A stretch of DNA of 64,000 nucleotides from Pseudofrankia saprophytica (lineage in GTDB: Bacteria > Actinomycetota > Actinomycetes > Frankiales > Frankiaceae): positions 1,195,886-1,259,885 of the forward strand of contig NZ_KI912266.1 of NCBI RefSeq assembly GCF_000235425.2, written 5' to 3'. A program made the translations under genes and the position numbers. Below the pieces are notes generated by a model. That model did no database searches, was not told where the DNA came from, and saw only the letters and a program-made list of their open reading frames with translations. Numbering within the stretch: the stretch's first letter is position 1; each line of letters begins with the position of its first letter. Shown one piece after another: positions 1-7,682 of this stretch.

Positions 1-331
1 GTCCCAGGTACGGCGGCTGGCCGCGACGGACCAGCAGCACGTGCAGCGTGGGCACCGCCTCGACGACCCGGATGGTCAGCGCGATGACGTCGACCGTGAC
101 GGCGATCGGCTCGTAGCTCCGCGGGTCGTAGGAGGAGAGGAACGCCGCCTCCGCCGCGTCGTCGTCCGCGGCGAGGACGACCGCCTCGTCGCGGGCGTCT
201 TCGACGAAAGGATCTTCGTCGAAGACGCCCGCGACGACCGACGGCACCGGCCCCCCCGACGGCACCGGTGCCGTCGGCGCCGGCGAAACGGCCGGCCGCG
301 ATGGCCGCCTCCGCTCCGACCCAGGGCCCAC
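1..331 (-). CDS. Nudix hydrolase-domain protein, N-terminal part (3' end outside window)
   Basis: The minus strand from a GTG at 331 reads about 110 codons with no stop and runs off the left edge. An AGGAG ribosome binding site lies 7 bases before the GTG. The first 45 or so residues are Pro/Ala/Val-rich and look disordered. From about residue 75 the sequence SYDPRSYEPIAVTVDVIAL leads into LHVLLVRRGQPPYLG, which is the opening of the Nudix fold seen in ADP-ribose pyrophosphatase and NrtR-type proteins (family knowledge). The Nudix box and any C-terminal winged-helix domain fall outside the window, so enzyme and NrtR-like regulator cannot be told apart. Two inverted repeats sit just upstream of the gene. 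The family call is fairly safe and the exact role is open. Confidence 0.72.
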   Translation of the reverse strand, partial: MGPGSERRRPSRPAVSPAPTAPVPSGGPVPSVVAGVFDEDPFVEDARDEAVVLAADDDAAEAAFLSSYDPRSYEPIAVTVDVIALTIRVVEAVPTLHVLLVRRGQPPYLG

Positions 332-362
332 GATGGCTCTCCTAAGGATTGGACGGCGAGTT

Positions 363-379
363 CTACTCGGACCGAGTAG
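363..379. promoter_or_regulatory. Perfect 17-bp palindrome upstream of the Nudix gene
   Basis: CTACTCGG-A-CCGAGTAG is a perfect inverted repeat centred on 371, some 32-48 bases upstream of the GTG start of the Nudix-domain gene. Its length and symmetry fit a dimeric regulator operator. NrtR-type Nudix regulators often bind next to their own gene, but binding here is inference. Confidence 0.5.
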
Positions 380-395
380 CTCTCAACAGGAGTAG

Positions 396-426
396 TTCTC
401 AACCCAAGAATTTCTGAGGTTGAGAA
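396..426. promoter_or_regulatory. 9-bp inverted repeat (TTCTCAACC / GGTTGAGAA)
   Basis: TTCTCAACC at 396-404 and GGTTGAGAA at 418-426 are perfect complements separated by 13 bases. The half-site TCTCAAC also occurs at 381-387. Together with the palindrome at 363 this forms a dense cluster of possible operator half-sites before the Nudix gene. The rest of the interval up to 787 holds no gene I can support. Confidence 0.4.
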
Positions 427-787
427 GAACCTAACTCACAAGTCCCCAGCCGCCAAGGGATTTTGTCGCCCACGCGACATCTTGCCCACGCGGCGCGCCC
501 GCCGGAGACGGGAGGGCGCGGGACCGCGGGGCGCTCAGGTCGAGAAGGACGCGGAGCAGGTGGTCAGTGGGCCGGTCCAGGCTGCCCCGGACCACGGGAC
601 CCCCGGGATCCATGCACGGCCGCGGTCGAGATGGCTCGCGGCCACCGAGCTCGTCGAGAGTCCTGCGACCCGCGACTACCGCTCGGTGGCCGCTTCATGT
701 CCGCGACGGCGACACCGGGCCGCGTCGGCCAGCAATCCGCCGCGCGGACATTCGCCTCACTGGCTGGTCACGAACAGCGCCGCCGTC

Positions 788-2560
788 CTAGACGACGGAC
801 GCAGCCGACAGGCCGGCCCGCTCCATCGCGGACCGGAGGGTTCCCAACAGCAGTTGCACCTCGGTCATGACCTGTGCGCCGGGAGCGGCCACCCTGGGGA
901 TCTGAGCGGGCGCCATCGCCAGCCCGAGGGCCTGGGTGGCATCGGGCAGTCCGGCGCCGGCCCGACCTGGCCCGAACTCGGGCAATGGCCGACAGCAGGC
1001 CATCAGAACGTCGAACAGCCGCTGCACCCGTTCCGCCGGGTTCACGAACGGTCGTCGGAAGTCCGCCCGATGTGCCAGGATCAGCCCGGCGAGCCCGGTG
1101 ACATGCGGCGCGGCCATTGAGGTGCCGTCCAGCGCCGCGTAGCCCCCGCCAGGGACCGACGATACGATCGCCACTCCTGGGGCGACCGCGTCGATCTCCG
1201 GGCCCACGCAGCTGAACCTCGCCGGGAAGTAACCATCCAGGGTCGGCTGGCCGATCACCGCCTCCGCATGGTTGCTGTCCGCTGGGAAGGTGTCGGCCTT
1301 GCCCAGGGCCGCCACCGTGAACACCGTCGGCAGCGAACCTGGGAACCGGACCGGCTGATCCGCGACGTTGCCAGCGGCCACGATGCACGCCACCCCGGCC
1401 TGCCGGGCTTCCTCGATCTTCCTGGAGACAAAGATCGATCCGGCGTCGGCACCGAGGCTGAGGTTCACGATGTCGATCTTCTGCTGAATGCAGTAGTCGA
1501 GCGCCTCGATGAGGTCGCTGAACCGCCCACCCGGGAAGATCTTGCAGACGTGGATCTCCGCACCCGGCACGATGCCGATGATGCCGCGCCCGTTGTCGGC
1601 TCCGGTGACGGTGCCCGCGCAGTGCGTGCCATGCCCGACCTCGTCGGTGTCCCAGTGCCTGCCAGCCCGGTCAACCAGGTCGAACCCAGCGGTGATCCGG
1701 CCTTTCAGGTCAGGGTGGTTGACGTCGACGCCCGAGTCGATGAGGGCGATCTTGACGCCGTCACCGCGGTAGGTCGGCGGGATACGGTCGATCCCCATGG
1801 CCCGCTGGCCCCAGGTGAACTGCTGCCTGCTCGGGAAGTCCGGCATCAGCTGGCTCAGCGGCTCCAGCGCGATGACGTTGTCCTCGCTGGCCGACAGGCG
1901 TGGGCGGTCGATCGAGCGCTCCCAGTAGTCCGACGCCGGTCGGACGTAGACGTTCTGGATGGTGCCCGGGGTGTCGGCGATCAGCGTCACCGAGACCCGA
2001 CCGTTCTGGTCGGTGATCCCCTGTACGGGAAAGTTCCGCCCCTGGACCAGCACGGTTGCCCCGGCGACGCCCGTTCCGTCACGGCCCTGGACCGTGAACG
2101 ACAGGCTCGTCGTCTCTCCGGGCGTGGCGAGTCTTCCGGGGTCCGGCAGGACCCCGGCCGCACCCAGAGCGGGATCGGCGACATTCAGCCTCCGGTCCGG
2201 CTCGATGAGCACGTCCGGGGCTTGGCGCAACGCGGCCGCCCGATCCTCGGGCATCTCGAAGACGGCAATCTTCGACGGCTGCGCCGCGCCGGTGCCGAAC
2301 GTCGCTAGCGGGCCGTTGGTGGACATCGCCAGCTCACGGTGGAACGTGACGTCTGGCAGCGTCTTGAGCCGCTCGAATATCGCCTTCGGATCCGCCACGC
2401 TTACTCCGGCGGGCAGCAGCTCCCGAGGAGCCGCGCCGACGAGGTACCGGCCGTGGCGACGCTCGACCTCGCGCCGGGAGGCTGAGCGCCCGGACGCGGT
2501 CGAACGGGCCGAAGCCGAGGCGGAAGACGGCGAGGATTTCCCTTTCGGGTTGCTCTCCAT
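788..2560 (-). CDS. Subtilisin-like serine peptidase (S8) with I9-like prodomain and Ig-like insert
   Basis: This 590-aa protein carries the full S8 catalytic set: Asp275 in ALIDSGVDVNHPDL, His310 in VGHGTHCAG, the oxyanion Asn397 in AAGN and Ser481 in GTSMAAPHVTG. Residues 1-35 are Ser/Lys/Arg-rich. Residues 36-130 end in KIAVFEMPEDRAAALRQAP followed by EPDRRL, which resembles an I9 propeptide. Residues 150-205 (TSLSFTVQGRDGTGVAGATV and on) look like a bacterial Ig-like or carboxypeptidase-regulatory-like beta domain. There is no obvious signal peptide or membrane segment, so it is either cytosolic or exported by an unusual route. It is the last gene of a four-gene minus-strand group (4314 to 788), 52 bases after a stand-alone I9-like gene. 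The peptidase family is certain; the substrate is unknown, and the neighbouring repeat protein is an attractive candidate. Confidence 0.93.
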   Translation of the reverse strand: MESNPKGKSSPSSASASARSTASGRSASRREVERRHGRYLVGAAPRELLPAGVSVADPKAIFERLKTLPDVTFHRELAMSTNGPLATFGTGAAQPSKIAVFEMPEDRAAALRQAPDVLIEPDRRLNVADPALGAAGVLPDPGRLATPGETTSLSFTVQGRDGTGVAGATVLVQGRNFPVQGITDQNGRVSVTLIADTPGTIQNVYVRPASDYWERSIDRPRLSASEDNVIALEPLSQLMPDFPSRQQFTWGQRAMGIDRIPPTYRGDGVKIALIDSGVDVNHPDLKGRITAGFDLVDRAGRHWDTDEVGHGTHCAGTVTGADNGRGIIGIVPGAEIHVCKIFPGGRFSDLIEALDYCIQQKIDIVNLSLGADAGSIFVSRKIEEARQAGVACIVAAGNVADQPVRFPGSLPTVFTVAALGKADTFPADSNHAEAVIGQPTLDGYFPARFSCVGPEIDAVAPGVAIVSSVPGGGYAALDGTSMAAPHVTGLAGLILAHRADFRRPFVNPAERVQRLFDVLMACCRPLPEFGPGRAGAGLPDATQALGLAMAPAQIPRVAAPGAQVMTEVQLLLGTLRSAMERAGLSAASVV

Positions 2561-2612
2561 CTGTAGTGTCAGTGCTCCTACTAGTCGGAGGGAAATTTCA
2601 GAACGACTTGAT

Positions 2613-2870
2613 TCAGAACATTTCGAGTGGCCGGTCCGGCTCTATCTCGATCGCGGACCCGTACTGCTTACGCAGGAGGTCGGCGTCCTCCTCCCGGAGA
2701 TCGGCCACGAGCAGCTCCAGCCGCTCGGCCGAACCGAGCCGCCGCCGGGCTCGGGTTTCAGGATCGCGCTCCAGCTCGTCAAGGAGCCGGCGCAGACTGC
2801 CCGGGTCTCCGGAGATCAGATAAGCGGAGCGGCCCCCGCCCGCGGCGACCGCGTCATCGGGAATCGGCAT
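2613..2870 (-). CDS. Stand-alone I9-like (subtilisin propeptide-like) small protein
   Basis: This is an 85-aa protein. The predicted order is strand SAYLISG, helix SLRRLLDELE, strand ERLELLVADL, helix REEDADLLRKQYG, then strand AIEIEPDRPLEMF. That matches the beta-alpha-beta-beta-alpha-beta layout and the closing EPDRP of peptidase inhibitor I9 domains, which act as folding chaperones and inhibitors of subtilisins (family knowledge). No signal peptide is seen. It starts 3 bases after the stop of the 115-aa gene and lies 52 bases before the S8 peptidase gene, so it is probably cotranscribed with both. A role as a trans-acting propeptide or inhibitor of that peptidase is inference. Confidence 0.6.
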   Translation of the reverse strand: MPIPDDAVAAGGGRSAYLISGDPGSLRRLLDELERDPETRARRRLGSAERLELLVADLREEDADLLRKQYGSAIEIEPDRPLEMF

Positions 2871-2873
2871 CGG

Positions 2874-3221
2874 TCACAGCGGCGGCAGTGCCGGGTTCAG
2901 AGCGATGACCTGCTGAAGCGCCTGAGCGACCGAGTACGCCTGCGCGAGCGACTCCTGGTTGCGCCGCACCCGGTAGAGCTCCACCCCGACCATCATCGGC
3001 GGGATGAACTGCGCGAACTGGGGAATACTCGGCGTCGTCCGCTCCAGCCAGGCGTGGATTCGCTGTAGGAACATCGCGGCCTGGGTCCGATATACGTCCT
3101 GCGCCAGCGGCGCCATGGCGGTGAGCCCGCCGCCGAGGCCGACTGCCTGCTGTGGCCACTGCCCGGATGGCGACCCGTTGGCGGTCGCGCCGGCGTGGGG
3201 CACGCTACTTACCGTTGCCAT
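2874..3221 (-). CDS. 115-aa helical protein of the repeat-protein/S8 peptidase cluster
   Basis: I do not recognise this family. The N-terminal 30 residues are Gly/Ser/Ala-rich. Residues 35-115 are predicted helical (AQDVYRTQAAMFLQRIHAWL and ELYRVRRNQESLAQAYSVAQ) and contain a Pro/Phe-rich hinge TTPSIPQFAQFIPPMM. The protein ends ALNPALPPL. There are no cysteines, signal peptide or clear membrane span. It lies between the repeat protein (112 bases upstream) and the I9-like gene (3-base gap), which supports one transcript. It may be a partner or adaptor of the repeat protein, but nothing in the sequence proves that. Confidence 0.65.
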   Translation of the reverse strand: MATVSSVPHAGATANGSPSGQWPQQAVGLGGGLTAMAPLAQDVYRTQAAMFLQRIHAWLERTTPSIPQFAQFIPPMMVGVELYRVRRNQESLAQAYSVAQALQQVIALNPALPPL

Positions 3222-3333
3222 GAAGGATTCCGTTCGAAGGGGTGATGATCGGGAAGTGGAACATTGGTTCCGCGCTGTCGCGGTGTAGCAAGCGCGGCTT
3301 CAGTGGAAGTCCGCGCTGCTGCGAACAGACCGG

Positions 3334-4314
3334 TCAGCAGGCCACCCAACGCTGCTGCCAGAGGTGCGGGTTGATTCCCGCGTAGGGCTGCCCGCCGCAG
3401 GTGAGGGCGTCGACGGCGTTCTGGTGCTGCCGGACCGCCGCGTGCTGAGCGGCAATCTGCTGGGCGGCAGCCAGCTGCTGGGCGGCGGCCTGCTGAGCGG
3501 CAGCCTGCTGAGCGGACAACGGAATCAGGATCCCGCCGAGGGCACCGCCCGCGGTGCCGAGACCAGGGATTCCGATCGCGTCGCCGAGCACGGATCCACC
3601 CAGGCTCCCAATGAGGCCACCAAGAATGCCGTAGGGGGCGAGCTGGTGCGCACCCGCCGGCATCATCCCGCCCGGCGCCGCCGAGAACGGGCTCAGACCA
3701 CCCAGCCACGACCCCAGCTGCCCCAGACCCGGAATACCAGTCACATCACTGACCACATTTCCGGCACCGCCAAGAAGAGCACTACCAAAATTCCCATAGG
3801 GAGCCAGCTGGTACGCACCCGCCGGCACCGCAGGAGCCGCGAACGGAGCGAACACCCGCCCAAAGCCCTCCCCCAGGCCGCCAAGACCCGGAATACCGGT
3901 CAGGCCACTCAGCAGGTTCCCAGCCACGTTCCCAATCGCCGCACCACCAGCACCATACGGCGCAAACTGGTGCGCACCCGCCGGCATCATCCCGGCCGGC
4001 GCCGCCGAGAACGGGCTCAGACCACCCAGCCACGACCCCAGCTGCCCCAGACCCGGAATACCAGTCACACCACTGACCACATTTCCGGCACCGCCAAGAA
4101 GAGCACTACCAAAATTCCCATAGGGAGCCAGCTGGTACGCACCCGCCGGCACCGCAGGAGCCGCGAACGGAAATATGGCGCTTCCGAAGGGATCCATCGC
4201 CTGAAGGCCTGTGCTTCCGATTAGACCGGCGAGCCCGGGGTGGACACCAACCCCGGCCGGAATCCGGTACGGCGACGACGAGGTCACGTCCGGAATAATG
4301 GCAGAAACGGACAT
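3334..4314 (-). CDS. Gly/Ala/Pro-rich hydrophobic repeat protein with C-terminal Gln/Ala coil and Cys tail
   Basis: This 326-aa protein begins at an ATG preceded by GGGAG; the reading frame is open further upstream but lacks a better start. Four repeats of 53-55 residues each carry P-A-G-A-[YH]-Q-[LF]-A-P-Y-G (residues 56, 111, 164, 219) and a downstream GIPGLG (85, 140, 193, 248) separated by Gly/Ala/Leu stretches. Repeats 1 and 3 are nearly identical in protein and DNA. Residues 264-300 are a Gln/Ala-rich helix (QQAAAQQ repeated), followed by a tail with Cys306 and the final residue Cys326. No classical signal peptide is seen. The composition suggests a self-assembling, membrane-active or surface protein. 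I do not recognise the family. It is the first gene of the unit that ends in the S8 peptidase. Confidence 0.7.
   Translation of the reverse strand: MSVSAIIPDVTSSSPYRIPAGVGVHPGLAGLIGSTGLQAMDPFGSAIFPFAAPAVPAGAYQLAPYGNFGSALLGGAGNVVSGVTGIPGLGQLGSWLGGLSPFSAAPAGMMPAGAHQFAPYGAGGAAIGNVAGNLLSGLTGIPGLGGLGEGFGRVFAPFAAPAVPAGAYQLAPYGNFGSALLGGAGNVVSDVTGIPGLGQLGSWLGGLSPFSAAPGGMMPAGAHQLAPYGILGGLIGSLGGSVLGDAIGIPGLGTAGGALGGILIPLSAQQAAAQQAAAQQLAAAQQIAAQHAAVRQHQNAVDALTCGGQPYAGINPHLWQQRWVAC
3644..3847. repeat. Direct repeat copy A inside the repeat-protein gene
   Basis: This 204-base block recurs at 3968-4171, exactly 324 bases (108 codons) away, with only two mismatches by eye. It encodes the end of one 53-55 residue repeat and the start of the next. 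Confidence 0.9.
3968..4171. repeat. Direct repeat copy B inside the repeat-protein gene
   Basis: This is the second copy of the 204-base block found at 3644-3847. The near-identity at DNA level, including synonymous positions, indicates recent duplication or gene conversion and could also be a slippage hot spot or assembly hazard. Confidence 0.9.
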
Positions 4315-4364
4315 CAATGCTCCCGTTAGGTAGGTTGAAGAAGGAGAGGAGGAAGGCGATATCC

Positions 4365-4398
4365 GACCGGGCGCCCCGCGAAAGCGCGGCGCCCGGTC
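4365..4398. promoter_or_regulatory. Strong stem-loop upstream of the repeat-protein gene
   Basis: GACCGGGCGCC at 4365-4375 pairs with GGCGCCCGGTC at 4388-4398, and the inner bases extend the stem around a GAAAG-type loop. It sits about 50 bases before the ATG at 4314 on the minus strand, with a pyrimidine-rich tract (CTTCCTCCTCTCC) between. There is no T run, so a 5'-UTR regulatory or mRNA-stability element is more likely than a terminator. Confidence 0.45.
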
Positions 4399-4818
4399 GA
4401 CCCTATGGCCGGACCTCCGATCAATCAATCGCCGCTCAGCGTGCCGAGGTACGTACGGGACGACGGCCCACCGTCGGAAAGATTTCGAATGGCCAGTCTC
4501 GGCGCGACAGCGCACGAGGCCGGCACGGCGCAAGGGGAATGGAGTAATCGAATTTTTGTCGACCGAATGCGGTCATCCGCCCAAATTCGCGGATGCTCTC
4601 GGTGAAATACTACCGACCGACAGTCGCGGGGAGCTCTTTGTTTCCGAACAATGCCGTCGCTCGACGCCGAGTCCACTTCGTTATTTTTCCGCCGCCAGGT
4701 TGGCATCGCGGAACGACGTCGCCGGGTTGCCGTATCGCCCCGGCTGCCGGGTAACCGACCAATCCGACGCCGCTGGCCGACACGGGCAGCGGGCGTGCCG
4801 GATGGCCGCGGGTGGGGA
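4399..4818. other. Intergenic region without a supported gene
   Basis: This interval lies between the amidase stop and the leader of the repeat-protein unit. It must contain the promoter of the four-gene unit, but I see no convincing -35/-10 pair. A weak inverted repeat GACCG-aatg-CGGTC occurs at about 4560-4573. Base composition is noticeably less GC-rich than the flanks around 4470-4690. Confidence 0.5.
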
Positions 4819-6240
4819 TCAGGCCGCGGAGGCGGCGCCCGCGCGGTGGCCGGGGCGGCATTCGTGCCAGCGCTGCGCCCGCTCCAGCTGGCCCGCGAGC
4901 GAGATCAGCAGACTCTCGCTGTTCGCCGGGCCCATCAGCTGCGCTCCCACCGGCAGGCCAGCCGCCGTGAAGCCGGCCGGCACATTGATCGCCGGCCAGC
5001 CGAGCACGTTCCACGGCCAGGTGAACGGGACGGCGGCGACGATCGCCTGGTCGGTCTCCCAGCTCGTCGCCCGGTTGAGCTCGCCCACCCGAGGCGGAGG
5101 CACCGCCGTCGTCGGCGCGAGCAGCACGTCCACCGACCGGAAGACCCGCCCGATCCGCCACCGCGACATCGGCTCGGCCGCCCGCGAGGCGAGCAGCAGC
5201 GGCCGCAGCATCCGGCCGGTGCGCGCGTTGGCCAGGGTGCGGACGTCGAGCAGCTCGGGGTCGGGGACGCGATGGGTCCAGTCGTCGATCGCCTCGAGCG
5301 AGCGTGGCAGGAAGATCACACCAAGCAGGCCGTAGGCGGGTTCGGCCAGCACGATCTCGTGGCCGAGTGCCTCGAGCGCGACACCGGTCCGTTCCACGGC
5401 GTCGCGCACCGCCGGATCGAGCCGCGCCGGCATGCCGCTGTACGGCACCTTCAGCGACAGCCCGATCCGCAACCGGCGCGGTTCCCGGGAGGCGGACACC
5501 AGGAACGGCTCGTCCGGGGGTGGCGGCCGGTCGCGGTCGACCGGCGCGCTGCCCGACAGGGCGTCGAGCAGCAGGGCCGCGTCGGCGACGGTCAGCGCCA
5601 ACGGGCCGAACGTCGTCAGCCCGTTGAACTGCTCGGCGACGGGAGCGCTGGAGATCCGCCCGCGCTGCGGCTTGATGCCGACGAGGTTGGTCCAGGCCGC
5701 CGGGATCCGCACCGAACCGGCGCCGTCCGAGCCGACGGCCGCGGCCACCAGCCCCGCCGCCACGGCCGCCGCGGCGCCACCCGACGACCCACCGGGACTG
5801 TGATCAAGGTTCCACGGGTTGCGGGTGACGCCGAAGGCCGGTCCTTCGGTGAACGGCCACTGGCCGAACTCCGGCGTGTTCGTCTTCCCGACGATCACGG
5901 CGCCGGCGGCCTTGAGCTTGCGCACCATCTCGCTGTCGGTGGGTCGGGGCGGGAACTCGCCCGGGGCGCCGAATGCCGTCGGTTCGCCCGCCAGGTCGGT
6001 GTCATCCTTGATCGCGATGGGAACACCCAGCAACGGCAGCCGTTCGCCCGCCACCAGCCGCCGGTCGGCCTCGTCCGCCTCCGCGAGCGCGGCCCCGGGA
6101 CGCAGCCGCCGGAAGGCGTTGAGGGTCGACTGGGTGGCCTGAATCCGATCGAGCGCTGCGCCGACGAGCTCTCTTGACGAGACGCTCCCAGCGGCCAGCG
6201 CCGCGGCTTGGCCCCGCAGGCCCAGCAGGTCGTCCGGCAC
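4819..6240 (-). CDS. Amidase signature family enzyme
   Basis: From a GTG at 6240, preceded by GGAGG at a good distance, the protein is 473 aa, the usual family length. A longer reading frame upstream lacks a ribosome site. The amidase-signature triad is visible: Lys in [11 protein letters not shown], cis-Ser in [13 protein letters not shown] and nucleophile Ser in [13 protein letters not shown]. The C-terminal part ends with [19 protein letters not shown], typical of the family. These enzymes hydrolyse amides and are cytosolic. This is not GatA by context: no gatB or gatC is nearby and the sequence resembles the substrate-diverse secondary amidases. The substrate cannot be deduced. It is transcribed on its own, with no close neighbour in the same direction. 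Confidence 0.9.
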   Translation of the reverse strand: MPDDLLGLRGQAAALAAGSVSSRELVGAALDRIQATQSTLNAFRRLRPGAALAEADEADRRLVAGERLPLLGVPIAIKDDTDLAGEPTAFGAPGEFPPRPTDSEMVRKLKAAGAVIVGKTNTPEFGQWPFTEGPAFGVTRNPWNLDHSPGGSSGGAAAAVAAGLVAAAVGSDGAGSVRIPAAWTNLVGIKPQRGRISSAPVAEQFNGLTTFGPLALTVADAALLLDALSGSAPVDRDRPPPPDEPFLVSASREPRRLRIGLSLKVPYSGMPARLDPAVRDAVERTGVALEALGHEIVLAEPAYGLLGVIFLPRSLEAIDDWTHRVPDPELLDVRTLANARTGRMLRPLLLASRAAEPMSRWRIGRVFRSVDVLLAPTTAVPPPRVGELNRATSWETDQAIVAAVPFTWPWNVLGWPAINVPAGFTAAGLPVGAQLMGPANSESLLISLAGQLERAQRWHECRPGHRAGAASAA

Positions 6241-6636
6241 CCCGACCTCCCCTCCGGCACGACGGGGCATCACGCCTGGGCGTGCCCGCCGGCCGGCCTC
6301 GCCAGCCTCAGACCCGCCGAAGGCCAGCTGAGCCGACCAGAAAACCGTAACCGAACGTGCGGCTCCCGCCACTGCCATCGCCCGAAACGCGCTGGTCAGG
6401 GATCTGGCACCGCGGCGGCGGCCGCCCGTTACCCACGGAGACCGAGCCGGGTCGCACCGAGGCGGTCTTCCTGTCGTCTCACCGCCATATAGGTGTCCAT
6501 CTCACAAACAACAGCGGACTATCTCCGTAGCACCATGGGTAACCCACTGAATGCGTACTTTGCCAGCCACGATCCGTCTCGCCCCGTCCGCGAGGTTGCG
6601 GCGGTCGCGTTGGCGTCAGCACCAGGGAGGATCTAG
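6241..6636. other. Divergent promoter region, no gene seen
   Basis: This separates the divergent amidase gene and the 11-mer repeat gene. Reading frames here are short and unconvincing. GGGTAAC occurs at 6536-6542, reminiscent of stress-sigma -10 elements, but I cannot find a matching -35, so I do not annotate a promoter. Confidence 0.4.
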
Positions 6637-7443
6637 GTGACCGAGCAGAACAGTTCGCCGGACCTCGCCGGGCCCCAGTTCGGGGTCCCTTCTGGATCGG
6701 CAGAACCGATCCAGGAGGTCGGCGGCGTCACCGAGCCCACAGACCCACAACCCCAGGGGACCGAGACCACGACCGCCAGCGCCGAGCCGAGCCCGACCGA
6801 CTACCCCGACGAGCATTCCAACGGGCATCACGACGCGGCTAGCGTGCTCGCCAGCGCCAGGCAGCGGGTCGCCCCGGCGGTGACTACGGTGCGCGACAAG
6901 GTCGTTCCCGCCGTCACGCCCGCCGTGACGACCGTGCTTGACAAGGTCACCCCGGCCGTCACGACTGCCAAGGAGAAGGTCACACCCGCTGTGACCAGCG
7001 TGCACGACAAGGTCGCGCCCGCCGTCACCACCGCCAAGGAGAAGGTCGCCCCGGCCGTCGCGACCGCCAAGGAGAAGGTCGCCCCGGCCGTCGCGACCGC
7101 GAAGGAGAAGGTCGGCCCCGCCGTCGCGACCGCCAAGGAGAAGGTCGGCCCGGCGGTCGCGACCGCGAGGGAGAAGGCGGCGCAGAACCCGCGACTGGCC
7201 GACGCGGCCCAGCGGACCGTCGCCGCGCGCGACCGCGCCGTCGCGAACGCGCGCCAGCAGGCCGGTGAGCATCCGTGGATCGCCGCGACCGCTGAGCGCA
7301 CGGTCGCGACCAGCGGCAAGACCGCCCGCACGGTCAGCCAGCAGGCGCGCCAGCACCCGGTGGCCACCCGACGTGCCGGCGCCGCCCTGGCCGCCGTCGC
7401 CGCCGTCGCCTGGCTGCGCCGTCGCCGCGCCGCTCGCGGCTAG
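6637..7443 (+). CDS. LEA/apolipoprotein-like protein with nine 11-mer repeats and C-terminal membrane tail
   Basis: The GTG start is preceded by GGGAGG. The 268-aa protein has an acidic, Pro/Thr-rich N-terminus (1-75). Residues 77-179 are nine tandem units of the type KVAPAVATAKE, eight of 11 residues and one of 15. Next is an Ala/Arg-rich helical segment, then a hydrophobic C-terminus AGAALAAVAAVAWL followed by RRRR. Eleven-residue amphipathic repeats are known from late-embryogenesis (desiccation) proteins and from lipid-binding apolipoproteins and phasins. The tail would anchor it in the cytoplasmic membrane with a cytosolic repeat domain. A stress-protective or membrane-coating role is inference. 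It lies 240 bases before a phosphatase gene. Confidence 0.8.
   Translation: MTEQNSSPDLAGPQFGVPSGSAEPIQEVGGVTEPTDPQPQGTETTTASAEPSPTDYPDEHSNGHHDAASVLASARQRVAPAVTTVRDKVVPAVTPAVTTVLDKVTPAVTTAKEKVTPAVTSVHDKVAPAVTTAKEKVAPAVATAKEKVAPAVATAKEKVGPAVATAKEKVGPAVATAREKAAQNPRLADAAQRTVAARDRAVANARQQAGEHPWIAATAERTVATSGKTARTVSQQARQHPVATRRAGAALAAVAAVAWLRRRRAARG
6865..7173 (+). repeat. 33-bp tandem coding repeats (11-mer peptide repeat)
   Basis: Nine tandem copies encode [KR]V-x-P-A-V-x-x-x-[KR]-[ED]. Copies between about 7000 and 7170 are nearly identical in DNA, indicating recent expansion by slippage. The second copy carries a four-codon insertion. Confidence 0.9.
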
Positions 7444-7450
7444 AGCCGGA

Positions 7451-7537
7451 TTCCCCGCTGATCCCTGAATCCTGGCCCTGGCCCTGGCCCTGACTTGGTC
7501 CTGGCCTTGGCCGCGAGGTTCGCGGATCAGCGGGGAA
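7451..7537. repeat. 14-bp perfect inverted repeat enclosing CCTGGC tandem hexamers
   Basis: TTCCCCGCTGATCC (7451-7464) and GGATCAGCGGGGAA (7524-7537) are perfect complements. The 59-base interior contains tandem CCTGGC-type hexamers. It begins 8 bases after the stop of the 11-mer repeat gene, so it may form the 3' end structure of that mRNA, although the loop is too large for a classical intrinsic terminator. Confidence 0.7.
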
Positions 7538-7682
7538 GCGGTCAGCCACTGGCTCTGCTCCCGGTGCCGACCCGCAACGACCGGGTGTTCCACGAACAAC
7601 CCGATCGCGCCGCGAAGTAGATCGACAGGGCGAATCCGGTGGTACCGGTAACGGGCGACTGACCGGGCGGCGAGAATGCCTC

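Noticed and set aside
431-613. A 60-aa minus-strand frame between the Nudix and S8 genes
   Set aside because: No ribosome site, no conserved-looking segment and codon bias unlike neighbours.
3364-4224. A 286-aa plus-strand frame with TRRHHP repeats
   Set aside because: Its repeats are the antisense image of the repeat-protein gene, which has a proper start and cluster context.
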